This document shows, one piece after another, positions 49,050 through 61,614 of a stretch of 64,000 nucleotides of DNA. Location: positions 868,001-932,000 of the forward strand of contig RCSZ01000013.1 in the NCBI GenBank assembly GCA_014898425.1, given 5' to 3'. Source of the stretch: Botryotinia globosa (lineage: Eukaryota; Ascomycota; Leotiomycetes; Helotiales; Sclerotiniaceae). The notes beneath the pieces are model-generated. The model was given only the letters and a program-made list of their open reading frames with translations, had not been told where the DNA came from and did no database searches. The translations under genes and the position numbers were made by a program. Every line of letters begins with the position of its first letter. The first letter of the stretch is position 1.

Positions 49050-49864
49050 CAAACATTTCAAACATTTCAAACATTCCAAATAGTGATATTCATTATCAGA
49101 TCGTCCTAAAAATGTAATGCGTGTGTTACACTCCACCACCTAGACCAAGAATGAAGATTCCCAATTGGAAATTCCAGAAACACGGAATGAAAGGGTGGAG
49201 GTGGAGGTGGAGCGGAAAACACGGAGTGTGATGTATACGAGAAAAGTGAAGCTATTCGCTCTCTGACTTACAAATGCTATTGAAATTTGGGGGGAACTCC
49301 GAGACACCAAAAGACCCTTTTGAAGATCGTATTAGAGACCCTTCGATTCAGGGTCCTCCGATCTGTACATCTGTCTCACAATGGTGGTTTTGCTCTGCGA
49401 ATCGACGCTATCTATCGCTTGACAGCTGCTAGTGTGCGCTCTATATCTCATGAATCACCTCCTCCATTTACCGCTAGTTTGAGGACTGCAACAAAGGGTC
49501 ACAAAACAACACCGATACAATAGTACACACCAATAGTCACAATTTCTCCATACGTTCCAGAAGGTCTCTAGTGCCGTGTAACGATAAACGTTGTTCAATA
49601 ATTTCTTTATATTATCGAGTACCGGAACACCATCCAAACAACAATCCAATAACAATCCAATAGTTCTCAAACAAAAGCGGACACGTGGCTATAAAACGCC
49701 ACATATAGGACCCCTTGTCGATCTTTTTTTATTTCCCCATCCACTTAGATTCGCGACAAAGTAAATCAAACATTCTAACGAGTTCCCCAATAAGCTAAAC
49801 CAATCGAGTTTAGTCTACTCACTCTAGTCTCAAGTCAAAGTAAGTCATCCTAATTTTTCTAACC

Positions 49865-50914
49865 ATGGACAACATAATGAATCGACCCAAGCGACTCAGC
49901 GAAGTCAACCGAGATAAAGGCCTCGGAGAAATTCTAACACCAGCAGAATACCGCGATCGCGGAATCAAAGTGATCCGCGCCATCGAGGACGCCATCCACA
50001 CCATCCCTCGTCAAGACACACCATGCCCCGATTGGAACATCCGCTATTTCAACCCCGACGGAGGACATGGGAAAGACAGTATCGAAAGACTCTGTTTCGG
50101 CGCCATGCGCAACATCCTCACCGACCCAAAGCATCCTATCGACTTTGAAGGCTATCACTGGTCCAACTTCAACTTCCATTCGAAAGAATACACCAACAGG
50201 GGTTTTGATGCAGTCTGGCCACAATTCAATTGTGTCTGCAACGTGTGGGTATCTGCGAAGGTGGGTACAGTCATTGTGCAAATGTCAGATACGAAGACTG
50301 ATCTTGACATTCCAGGACTAGACACACCACGTCTCTACAATAGTGAGCTCATCTACCAAGCTTGGCGCGATGCGGTCACCGCGAATGTGACAGGCGAAGC
50401 TCCCCGAGACAAAGTCGTGTCAAAACTTACAGATTTGAAGTACATCGTCCGTGCTCCAATTGGTAACTTAGGAACGCTTGCCACTATCAGAGATGTCCTT
50501 CTCTCACAAGGTGTCTCGGAAGTCCAACTTGAGAGTGGAGTGATGGTGAAGCGAACTTTTGACGACCCAACGAGTGATGAGTTCAAAATGCTGATGGGGA
50601 CCGTAAATGGAAGACCCATCGGCAGATTGTGCGCTGATCACGCCGAGAGCTTGAGCGGGAAACAGGTACAGAAGATACATGTTTGGAACGAATTCATAAC
50701 ATCTTTTGGCGCCTTGATCTTCGAACTAGGCGAGGAGAAAGCTTTGACTGAACTCGAGAGAGTACAAAGCACCAGTCTTAAAGGTAAGTCAACCACCACA
50801 CAAGCTCCTTCACAACCACCTCAACCCCCCCATCTTCCCCGAGCAGCCCCGGCCAAAATCACTAGGAAGATTAGCGAGAGAGTAAAGAATTTGATGAAGA
50901 AATTTCAAGAGTGA
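49865..50914 (+). CDS. Protein of unknown function, 349 aa
   Basis: Single-exon open frame with a good start context (AACCATGG) after a leader. I do not recognise a family. Visible features: a charged N-terminus (PKRLSEVNRDKGLGEILTPAEYRDRGIK), a Trp/Cys/Phe-rich centre (FEGYHWSNFNFH, VWPQFNCVCNVWVSAK), a region KYIVRAPIGNLGTLATIRDVL, then a Pro-rich linker and a basic C-terminal helix (ITRKISERVKNLMKKF). No signal peptide and no membrane span, so probably intracellular. Codon use is ordinary and GC is higher than in the surroundings, which supports real coding. It stands alone in gene-poor repeat-rich DNA next to an AT-rich island, a setting common for lineage-specific genes. A role cannot be inferred from sequence. 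Confidence 0.7.
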   Translation: MDNIMNRPKRLSEVNRDKGLGEILTPAEYRDRGIKVIRAIEDAIHTIPRQDTPCPDWNIRYFNPDGGHGKDSIERLCFGAMRNILTDPKHPIDFEGYHWSNFNFHSKEYTNRGFDAVWPQFNCVCNVWVSAKVGTVIVQMSDTKTDLDIPGLDTPRLYNSELIYQAWRDAVTANVTGEAPRDKVVSKLTDLKYIVRAPIGNLGTLATIRDVLLSQGVSEVQLESGVMVKRTFDDPTSDEFKMLMGTVNGRPIGRLCADHAESLSGKQVQKIHVWNEFITSFGALIFELGEEKALTELERVQSTSLKGKSTTTQAPSQPPQPPHLPRAAPAKITRKISERVKNLMKKFQE

Positions 50915-51323
50915 TTCTCGGTAATGAGATAAGAAGGCGCTGGCGCTAAGATCTCTCAAATGTCAAGAGTAGTCTTGGAATTTAGTTTGCTAGTCCATTG
51001 AAACATAACACCCTCTAGTGTTTTCCTACCTTGGAGTTGGGCCTCTTCTTTATGAAAGCATTCCCATAAAAACCAAAACAAGAATAAAAATAAACATTAC
51101 ATAAAACTAAAAACCAGAACAGAATTTGAGGAATAGAAACGTCTTGATTAGACAGGTGATGAAAGTCTCAGTGTCAAAAATATAGCATAATGCCAATGCA
51201 CTAGCAAAGTAAAAATGAAATGTCAATTACCTGACAAAACGCTATCCAGGCCCAGGGCAACAGATAGCTATCTCCCAACGTACTCATATAACCTGCGTCA
51301 ACGGAGTCGACTGCCTGTCTACA
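50915..51323. other. Spacer between the unknown gene and the AT-rich island
   Basis: 3' region of the 349-aa gene. Nothing else seen. Confidence 0.5.
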
Positions 51324-52447
51324 TATAAGAGTTCTGGCCCCTGCTCATGGCACATAACACTTTTCTAATTAAAATACAATTTTTCAATTTTTCCACATAC
51401 TTTTGTTTATTTATTATTACATTTAATAAAATTGAAACTTTGATTATAAAATGATTTAGAATTATTGAAAATATTTTAAAAAAGTATGTAATATATTTTT
51501 AAATAATTTTCGAATAATATCTTCAACAATTTAAAATTAAAGGGTTAAAAGCTTTCGAAATATTTGTTTATTTTGTGTAGGAAAAGTATTAGAAATTAAG
51601 AATTCGAAACTTTTTAATAAAAATATTTAAAAATGAATTAGTGTGTGGAAAAATTTCTGTATTAATATTATATTTACTCGGCGAAATAATTAAAGACGTA
51701 TAGTATACATGAAAATTCCTTATAACTTTCTTAAACCTTGGTTAAATTTTATATGATTTGAATTATAGTTTATTAATATAATTTATATATATCTAGAAAG
51801 TTTTAAATAATATAAATAAATGATTGAAAAGAAATATTATATCAAAGTCGTTAAGTTAATAAAAATAAGTATAATTTAATAAAACTTCCTAAATTATATC
51901 TCCTTCAACTTTTAATTATATATTTTCAGATTTTAATAATTATTTAAGAGTTATCTAAAGTTTATATGTTGAAAAGTTTCCTTTTAATCTTTTAATATAA
52001 AAAAGTTATTAAAAATTGAAATAAAAAAGTCATTTGAATTTTCGAATTTTTATACTTGAAATCTTTGAAACTGTGAATTCATTCTTTCAAAATATTAATT
52101 TTTATTAATTTTTTCATTTTAAATTTTAATAACTCTTTCAAATATATATTAAATTTTCAATATGAAAATATTTCAATTGATTGAATTATTAATAATTAAA
52201 AAAGTGATAAAACAGAAACATTTTTTTTCAACTTAATAGCTTTAATAGCTTTTATTTTATTCAATTTGATTTCAATCCTTTTAAAATTCGAATATAATAT
52301 AAATATTATATTGATTTATAATCAGATTGAATTATATTGGATTTGAATAGTATTTGTGGAAGCTATAATTGATTTCATTATATATTTTATGCATCTTTGA
52401 TTATTTCGCCGAGTGGTGTACAATAAGTAGGATCCAGAACTCTCACA
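51324..52447. mobile_element. AT-rich island with nested inverted repeats (degenerate MITE-like remnants)
   Basis: Three sets of inverted repeats. The outer arms (51324-51360 and 52411-52447) share AGAGTTCTGG exactly, and the rest aligns with many transitions and a few transversions. An inner pair (51676-51697 and 52393-52414) shares ACTCGGCGAAATAAT and then AAAGA, 20 of 22 positions, both differences C/T. A third pair (51386-51400 and 51641-51655) matches 14 of 15 around TTTTTCCACATAC. The interior is extremely A+T rich with no coding frame. This fits two or more nested non-autonomous inverted-repeat elements degraded by RIP-like change. No convincing target duplication is seen at the outer ends. 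Confidence 0.55.
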
Positions 52448-55400
52448 AGATCTCTCAACTTTTCATCTCTCCACCCTCAATCTCCCACTACCTCTTGGCT
52501 CCCTCCACCACAAACATCTTACACTAAGGCAGCAGCTCAACTACCTGTGCTAAGATCATATGCAACATGTAAGTACCGCAAAAATTGGCCGAGTGACATA
52601 TGTACTGGATAGCTAAGATCTTTCACATCCCCCGATAAAATTTCTCTTACGTCACGATCTGTTCCTTTCTCTACATTTGTACTAGCGTATGAAAATGGAG
52701 AATCAAGACAAGAACTCGACTCAACACGGAGGCTCCCTCAAAATTTCCCATTCAATCTCTCTCAAAAGAAATTCTTGAAAAATCCACCTTTTTACATACC
52801 TCTAACTAAACACACGAAAGGGATGAGAATAGCAACAGCAGTACATAGACAAAGCAAAGGATTCAATACCCAAGCGTGGGCCAATCGCGGCTCGAAAATT
52901 GCAGTATCAAAAATGGGGTTTGCAGTAGATGTATAAACAAAAGAGAGTTTCTCTGGCCTAAATCTTTCATGTTGGCGACGAGGCTCGTATGCACATCTAC
53001 ACTTGCATCTGATTATATCCTCAAGTTCTTTCGGATATATCATCAAGAAGGTTGTAAATCACGTGTATGTATATGCAGGAACTAGAGCAGTCCCATGAAG
53101 TGGATTGAATCCCGCAAACCCAGTAAATCCCGAGATTTTCAAACCCTGCCTATTTACCGAGGCGAGACGGAGATGCCTCCGTAAGAAAGATGGAATTCCA
53201 TCTAAGCGGTATAGATTGCAGATATCCCATGCTCATTCTCGATATGCAAAGAACGCCCTGCAGTACAAGCTGCACTGCAGTATCGAGTAACTATCGAATT
53301 CCGCCACAAAATATCCACCAAGCTTTCTCAGCTGGCATTGCTAAACGATGCAAGATTTGTAACATCTGACGCCACCAAGAGGAGGTCAAGAAACTAACGT
53401 GCATGAAGATGTGCAACTCCTAAGAGGGTAAATGCGATTGGCAGATATTATAATTTAATGGAGAAGCTGTATGCAGCGGAAGTCATGAAAAGTAAAACAC
53501 CGCTGAACCATTGAACGCTTGGACGTGTAAAACAATAGTATACGAACTTGAAATTCAAGTTTCAAATGAACGTTTCTGTATTCTCACTTCGAAATTGTAA
53601 ACAAAATCATTCAGTGTCTCTCTAACCTTCTATTCCCTGTTTCTGTTATCAGATGACTTCTCATTCAACATGAACTCCATGACGCTGTCTGATCTATATT
53701 GACATGGCCATTTTTCCGGTGACACATTTGGTTATACTCGCGAATGTCAATGAGCTAGCATTTCTGTAGTGAGATTGATTAGCCTGACTAAAGACGGATG
53801 TAAACACTCAGAAGTAAAGTAGCAAGGATGGCGAGATTAGAGGAGTTCACTGTATACAACGTGGTGCGTTAGTCGATTAATATGTCTTACGGCAGTTGGC
53901 CTAGTTGATCTGCGAACTAGATCATGCAGGAGGGAGAGTTAATGCAAGTCCCTGCTCTTGATTTTTTAAGTCTCAGAGGTGATTCCTATAGCCGAAAGAT
54001 ATCTTACCATGAAAGAAATGCTATCTTATTAAATGAATGGATATGAATGAGAAGGCTAGAAGGGGTGTTATGATGGGATGTTGTGGAGTGAAGTACGTGG
54101 TGAAAAGGGAAAATTGTCAAGGAAGAAGAGAGGGGCAACAGGCTATACCGGCAAACATGAAGTGGAGAATTCCGCCCCACTCACAAAAGCGGAGTGGATT
54201 GAAATGTAGTTATCCAGCAATCCAAAGTATCGCTAAACCTCCATCCGAGCTAAACGATGAAACTCGATAAATGACAGCGGTTGCGCGCCGCGCTTTGACA
54301 GCCACATCATATTAAAGTTTCGGCTCTTTCCCTTCTCATTTCTGGGGTTCAATCCAAGTCCGAGGGCGAGGGGCAATTTTTGCCTTGTGTATACATGGAA
54401 ACGTTCATGATATTCGGCCGGTGAACCAATTATACGAATGGTTTTATGTTTTATTTCCTGTTCAAGAAAGATACAGTGCAACTGATTTGTAGCCAAAGTG
54501 GACCCGTCTCACAGTAGAGTTACTAAATCCTCAGACGCTGTATGAAAGTGGTGCGATGAAGACTCTACACCCAGTCTACTCTGCGTGATCAGACTTGAGT
54601 ACTAACCATCATGGGAAGAATAGTTGGTTATTACCCATCAAGATTGAATGTCTTCTTAAAGTTTAATCACTTCAACGTTGGTAGATGAGAATTGATTGAA
54701 ATATATTGATATTAACAACAACGGTATATAGATGATATGATGAGATGCTTCATTTTACTTTTATGAAACGGGTTTTTAATGACAGGGAATCAGGTAATGG
54801 GCCAATTCCAAATTGCCCCCCATCTTCAAGTCTCCCCGACGGGATTAAATTCGTGGGGTGGTCTCAAACACTCATATATGAGTCCTGAGTCAAAGCCCTA
54901 AGCATGAGCAAGAGTAGTATGGTTGATACTGCCATGGACGTTTTATCTGCCGCGCCCTCAACGGATAGAGCGAGTAGGAAAAAATCAAGGTCTCTTGGAA
55001 TGCAAACCTTCCGTGGCTCAGAGCATTAACTTCAGCAGATTTATACTTTGCTAATCTTCTCAAGACACTCGAGAATCTAAGCGGTAGCGAATCAAAAAAG
55101 ATGTGATGTTCGCAATACACACGAGATCAGTAATCTTCAATATGACGCAATGGCAATTGTGATCGATCGTGTTCTAGCCAGGAATCTCTTGTAGAAATTG
55201 AAAGACGAACCTAAACGGTTGAAGTTTGCGAATTAAGCAAAAGAAAAACATCCAAACGTGCAGATTTCGAGAATTTTGGAATTTTACTTGAACCAATGCA
55301 TACATAAGACTTGTCACTTAAACCGCATGCATCAGTACGCAGTAAGATCATGAGAGTAGAAGCGAAAATAGACTTTCAAGGGTGAATTGGGTCTGGGAGC

Positions 55401-56550
55401 GGCCTAGCGCTCAGTAATTAATCCCTGTGTAATCTCTCAAATCCATGAAAATATTGTTGGAGATTGCACTCTTTGATGACCCGAACACAATTGAAATAGG
55501 CCCTTAAAGATCAAGACGAGCCTATGGAGCATCAAAAGAAGAAAAGACTAAACCAAATTGGGCAAAAGCTGTACTGCCTCGTAAACTCGCGTTTGACCCG
55601 AATTGTCTGGTTGCTTCTTATGTGATCGAAAGTGGCTTGTAGCGTGATCTTCGTACCCATCAATATCCCGTGATAGAGGCTCCGAGTAACATTGCCGTAC
55701 CGTACAGCGAGGTCAATTGTGTATTGCATTACCTGCGAATATCATGGCTGTGAAATCATGTATTGCGGGAAGAGCAGCCGGTAAGAGCAGTATGAGCATG
55801 TGAGATATGGATTGATCGTGTTGACAGCGGTATTTGCATGGTTCGTAATCAGATGGATGGGACCCTGTAAGGTTTCAACCTGCCTCCGCACAGACCTTGG
55901 TAGGTCGACGAGAGGATTCAATTCGATATGGGAAACGATTAGAATGATGAACGTCTGTGCGAAAGCCTCCAAGAGCAGGGGGGCCTTCAGGTTGAGGTGA
56001 GACTTACATGGTAGGTCGCAGAGGTAATGTGTGACCAAGATATCTACTGTTTCGATTCGGCACCAAATGGAGAACTCGGGAGTCTGTGCAAAAGGTATAA
56101 GTTTGTCGGATGAGACCCTTGGGAAGTTCGGGACTAGACTGCCTCTAATTCTAAAAGAAGGGAGATAGTCAACCAAGTGTTTCTTACTAGGGTCCCGCGT
56201 AAAGTAGCTGGGTACTGTATATCCAAAACTAGGACGGAGAGTGTAGAGAGAGGAAGATCGAAAGCGATTTGAACCGATCAGACATCCTACGTAGGTGAAT
56301 TGATCGCTTTTATGAATGCATCCTTGGACCACGACTCTTAATATAGATTTATTCTCCATATGGAGTTGAATTGGTGATGTATCTTCATATTTAACGATGG
56401 TTGTGGTTTGATAAGAGAGAGAGAAAATGATGGAAAAAAAATGGATGGATGCGTTGGGGTTTGACTAAATCTCGAGCTGTTAATGCTGTTGCTGTTGCTA
56501 TTGCCGTCGGTATTGACTGTGATGTTATTGATGTTGGTAATAATGATGGC

Positions 56551-56581
56551 GATGATGATGATGATGATGTTGTTGTTGTTC
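56551..56581. repeat. (GAT)n/(GTT)n triplet repeat
   Basis: About six GAT triplets followed by about four GTT triplets. Confidence 0.85.
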
Positions 56582-56766
56582 ACGTTGATGTTGTTGTTAA
56601 GAATGAAAATAGAAATGGAAATAGAAATGTTCGCTGACGCTGGTCATCGATAACTACATACCTATCTACCTACCTACTTACCAGTCGCACAGACAATTTC
56701 TTACCTTAGCTGGGAGTACGGTAGGTAGTATGATGGCACGGTACTGACAAGAGATGACTACCTTAC

Positions 56767-56838
56767 GACCTCACAACCTCACAACCTCACGACCTCACGA
56801 CCTCACGACCTCACAACCTCACAACCTCACGACCTCAC
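56767..56838. repeat. 8-nt minisatellite (RACCTCAC)x9
   Basis: Nine contiguous 8-nt units that differ only in the first base, G or A (order G A A G G G A A G). Confidence 0.95.
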
Positions 56839-59819
56839 TACCTATTGCCTAGCTACCTATCAAAATAACCCAATTCCTGTCAATCTCTCCCCCGTCTTCC
56901 CCTTCTCCTTCTTCCTCTCGTCATACACTCGTCGGCGGGGTAAATAATTCCATCATCCTGCAGGTAGCTACCGCAGTTCTATAATTAATTCAATCGATTT
57001 TGGAGACATTTTGGCTTCCTGATACTAAAAGGTGTCTTGTCTGTCTGTCTGTCTCTGCTCTGGTAGGTAGGTAGTATCAAATACCTTCCTGCCTTCCTTT
57101 CCTCCCGCAATATTGACCTCATCGATCAATCGAAATCATCCAACTAATCATCTTGCTAGATACTCATACCACCATCTCGAATCTCGATCTCTCTACAAAC
57201 AAATGAAACGATCCTCGTGCAATTACAAAGGGAATATGCAGCCAGCCGTTTGTGAGACTCGACTAGGGAAAATACCCACCAGCACGACAGGGTCATAAAC
57301 AAGGAAATATATGCGACAACCACATTCGATATACAGGATATACAAGATATACAGTAGAATACTCGAATGCAGAATTCATCAAGTGAACGAGTCTCGAGCA
57401 GGTGATGCCAAAATGCACCTGGGCCCAACATCCACTTGTAGATCCAACCCACTTAATGTATTGCCATGCAATTTGATCTCATTTCTTCATAACCTTACTC
57501 AACCGGTTCGCGACTTCACGTTATCTTATCAAAGACGAGAACATATGCGCTCCACTTACGCATCGGCATCGATGGATACTTACGACTTCCCAACATCCAT
57601 TTTGACGAAAAAGTTTGGAGATGCCGACCCATTATTCTCGCAAGACTGGACTTATTGAGTTGAATCCACGAGGATCTACCACCAACCAAAGTGTCGGGTC
57701 TCCAGTAAAGCAAGGGGGTGAAGAGTAAGCATTTCATGGGTCAATTGGATGGGTGACATCGTGAGAACGTCACTTGCAGTAGATTTGTGATGGCATAGAT
57801 TTCGAGCCCCAGCCGTGGAGAATTCTGGTGCGATCCGTCTAGCATTCCCCACAACTAATCTCATACGAAGTTTGCATGGTTGGCGTCTCACGAATCTATC
57901 ATCCCCCAAATCTATGATGGAGGTCAATGCACACAGTCACGACTGACTGAGATGTGTGGCACACACATGCAACTAGCTACATGCCACAACATCTCAGATC
58001 TTGGGTTTTGAGTTTGGAAGTTTTACAAATTTACGCGTTATGATCCAGATAATCTTTTCTCTCGCCACAAGTTGTGGCAATCAGCAATCAGCATCTCGAT
58101 GCTCAATCTTCTCCAATTTGCAATGCCCCTAAAATCGAAATGCTGGTAGACCTAAAGTCGCACTTATTTTGTCACTATTTTGGTTCAAAATCAGTGCCAT
58201 GCGTGGTTGTCAGGGTACAGAGCCAACCATTGGTGATATTTTCCAAGGCTTCAGCCCTCGACAAGGGTGATCAAATGCAATTATCCGGGACACAAGTCAG
58301 TCTGACACGGCCATATCCGTACAGTTACCACAGTACCATTTCCACGGGATCAAGCCGTCCGCCCCCCCGGCTTAGTATTGCGTCTCGTATTGGCTCTTTA
58401 TTCTCCTCCCATGGCACACCACGACTCTTTACTCTAACCCAGCGAAAATAATTTACCGTCCAGATGGGCGCATGTTGTGTGCAGTTTGTTCAACCACATA
58501 GGGCTGTTCAGACTTGAATATATGCCCCTCTTCTTCTCAGTGATTTCCTGAAACCAGCAATTGACTCGAAGCCTCGAACGTTTGCTAATGTTTGCTCCAC
58601 TAGGCCCAAATAACTCATCACATATGCATGGATCTAAAAGTACTCCGCGGCGAGCTTTCCGAGCCCCGCCAATTTATCACAACTTTCTATCACAATTTGA
58701 TATGGTATTTGCATATACAAACATTCCTTTCATTGTCAAGGCCGCGTAGTGCGCTGGAAAAGATTTTACCTGACCGGGAATAAGTTATTCTATGCATACC
58801 GATCCGATAATATCAGCCGATCGGGCTCTAGGCTGATGCTAAGAATTAACTTAGAACTAGTTATTATAATAATGGCGTTCGACATAATCCATACCTCAAA
58901 ATGTCGCCGACAGATTTCGCTTCAAGCCACTTTAAGCAAGGTCGAATTCACCACTCCCCCATGAGATCTCTAGACCTTATCCTTCCCGCCTCCACCATGG
59001 ATTTAATCCCAGTGCTTATATCTTCTTTTATCATGGCTCATGGTAGATCTTGCTTGGTGCTTCGCAAGATCCATGACCCATGAGGACTTTGACCTCTTTC
59101 GAAAGATGGTAGTATATCCCTTTCATCAAAAGCCTCAGCGCCACACACTGTAGGTTCACAAGGTAGCCAATGCTGCCTCGAATTCTGACGTGCTGGCATG
59201 ATGTTAGCGTCCTTCTGGATCATGACCATGTTAGTTTCCGATTGGCCATAACTCTAGCTACAATGTCTTCAAAATTGCAGCCTTGGTCAGGTTATCTCAT
59301 AGATCCCTGCCAGTAGCAAATCTATCAATCACCCTTTTAGGATATCGTTTGTATGGGAATGATTTCAGCAGTAAAGCATACTAGTGAATTGCCAGCCTTG
59401 TCTGTTTTTGTTTCACTATCTCTGCCTCCCCGGTCAAGGCACTCGATTGGAATAGTTGAAATCGCTCTGTACAACCTTGCCTACCGGCACTTTCACCAGT
59501 AGTGGGGAACAACTCTATATGAATCAATCTCCTTCCATTGATTTAAAGGCCGCAAAAGACTTGTCCAGATCTCTCAAAACGCATTCATTTCCAAGGTGTG
59601 ACGCATATACAAATACTGAACATATTTCCTTCTTCAATACATACACTTTCTCAATAACTTCAACCTCTTTGATCATCTTCAATTCATACCTGTTCTATAA
59701 TCACGTCTATCACCAAGCATTTGTATCAACTTGACGAAGTCTCAACTTCAGATCAATCTTTACACTATCAGCAACATTAAGTCTTGCATCAAGCAAGACA
59801 ACTCGAAAAACTGGCGATT

Positions 59820-61614
59820 ATGTCACACACATCAGGCAACGCCTGGCGCTGGAGTGAGGATTCTCACATTCCATTTTGCTATATGGATACCACCGGCATG
59901 GTCCAGTCTATGAATCCCCAAGCAACAACTTCAGCAGGTTTAGGGAGAGCAACCGTTGCTGCTCCCATCATGCCAATAAGCTCTTACGGTGGCAGCACTT
60001 TCAACATGCCCAATAGCCATCAACAGATTACACAGAACTCGTATGGTTTCACATCTTACAATGATGGTAGCTTGAACACTGTCATCCCAACGTACGGAGC
60101 CAATTATATTCAGCCACGACCTCTTCCCGGCATGATGCAATCTTATGCTCCTACTCCAAAACAGACACCTTTCAACGCAAGCAGCCGACAAGGATTCGTG
60201 GGAAGTACGCACCAAAATCAAAGCCCTCAAATCAAGCCTGAACCTTCATGGGCAACACCTGCAGATCACAAATCACCACCAAAGACTCAATCAACCCCAC
60301 CACCTAGCAAAGACATAAACCCTCTTCCTTTGACTGGCTCTGATGAGGCACACATTGGGAGCACAGCAATTGACCGACTTATGAAAGTCATTCAAACCAA
60401 AACACAAACATTGCAAACGCAATTACCACCTATCCCTCAGATTACACCTGTGGTAGGTGCACCCCACACCCTCTCTCGACAGGATTCAATGTATCGAAGA
60501 TTTTATGGATATGAAAAAGAAGAAAAGCAAATGCTTACATCTGGTAAGGCTCCGAGTGAACCAGGACACTCTAAGAGAAAAGAGAAGAAGTATCGATGCA
60601 CTTTCGAGAATTGTCCATCAAGTTTCCCACAGAAGACACACTTGCAAATCCATCTCCGAAAGCATACCGGTGCAAAACCATATGTAAGTAGTCAAAATCT
60701 ATGAATGTCATTTAATATGTCCAACAAACTAATAGTATGTGCTTAGACATGTAGCTGGAAATCTTGCGGTCGACAATTTTCTCAACAAGGAAACCTCAAG
60801 GTAAGAGCTCTCCTGCCTGACATCTGTCAAATCTCATGCTAATCAACAATGTCCTCAGACGCATATGAATCGTCACAGTGGCGAAAGACGCTTTCCTTGC
60901 GAGATATGTGGCAAGCGTTTCGGACAACCAAGCAATCTGAGTGCTCATAGAATTGTTCACACCGGCGAAAAACCATTTACATGCAAGCTCGACGGATGCG
61001 AGAAACGTTTTACCCAACTGGGTAACCTCAAAGTACGCTAACTCCTTAACCTTTTATTTTTACTCTTCCTTTCATCTTCTCATTCATGGAATAAGCTCTA
61101 ACATTTCCTCGCTCAGTCTCACCACAACAACTTTCACCAGCAAACAATTGAAAATCTCATGTTGAAACTTGAAAGCGGCGAAATCGACTTGGAGGCTAAC
61201 AAAGAATTCTGGTCTTACTTCTTCACTCTTTACAAAAATAGTAATAAGGGCATCAAAGGACGAGGCAAAGATAGAAACATCAGTCCCCGAAGTCGATTAT
61301 CCAAGAGTGGCCATGCAAGTACTGGTACAAATGCTAGTCGTTACATTTCGTCTAACATGCGAAGTTGTCATGGACTCATGGGCGTGGACACAACCTCACA
61401 ATTCAGTAGTGATGTAACGATGTACGATTCCGATGCGAGTCTGAGGAGTCATACGAGTGGAAGCATGAGTGCACACAGTAGTTATGGTTCTGTCTCCAGC
61501 GAGGGAACAGCATCTACCTGCTCAAGTTTCTCAGATGAGATTTCCGGAGATTACAAGGATCATCGTGGTGGCAGCTCAAGAGGCGGATTGGCTTTTGGAG
61601 AGAGGCTGTACTAA
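59820..61614 (+). CDS. C2H2 zinc-finger transcription factor (four fingers)
   Basis: Four exons: 59820-60683, 60747-60800, 60859-61032 and 61117-61614; all junctions are phase 0 and the protein is 529 residues. The start is the ATG at 59820 (MSHTSGNAWRWSED). The N-terminal 250 residues are Ser/Thr/Pro/Gln-rich, probably regulatory. Four fingers follow between about residues 258 and 371: YRC-x4-C...HLRKH, TCSWKSC...HMNRH, FPCEIC...HRIVH and FTCKLDGC...H-x4-H, with TGEKPF-type linkers. After them comes NLMLKLESGEIDLEANKEFWSYF, then a Ser-rich tail. The finger order and the QLGNLKSHHNNFH end with a following amphipathic helix resemble Azf1-like fungal regulators, known in yeast for glucose-dependent and cell-wall gene control; the assignment is by resemblance only. 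Introns split fingers 1/2, 2 and 4, an old pattern. No obvious target gene lies next to it. Confidence 0.9.

Larger units (their letters stand above)
46642..49864. other. Repeat-rich spacer
   Basis: About 3.2 kb with no supported gene, composed largely of simple and low-order tandem repeats, listed separately where clear. It also has a TACCTAGGTA palindrome at 48296-48305. Long open frames here are repeat artefacts (LFLF, YIYI types). Confidence 0.65.
52448..59819. other. Gene-poor region, about 7.4 kb
   Basis: No convincing gene. The only stretch with some gene-like character is on the minus strand at about 55,530-56,360 (a 205-codon open frame plus possible splice sites), described as a finding. 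Simple repeats occur near 56,550 and 56,767-56,838. The part just before 59,820 is probably promoter and leader of the C2H2 gene. Confidence 0.5.
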
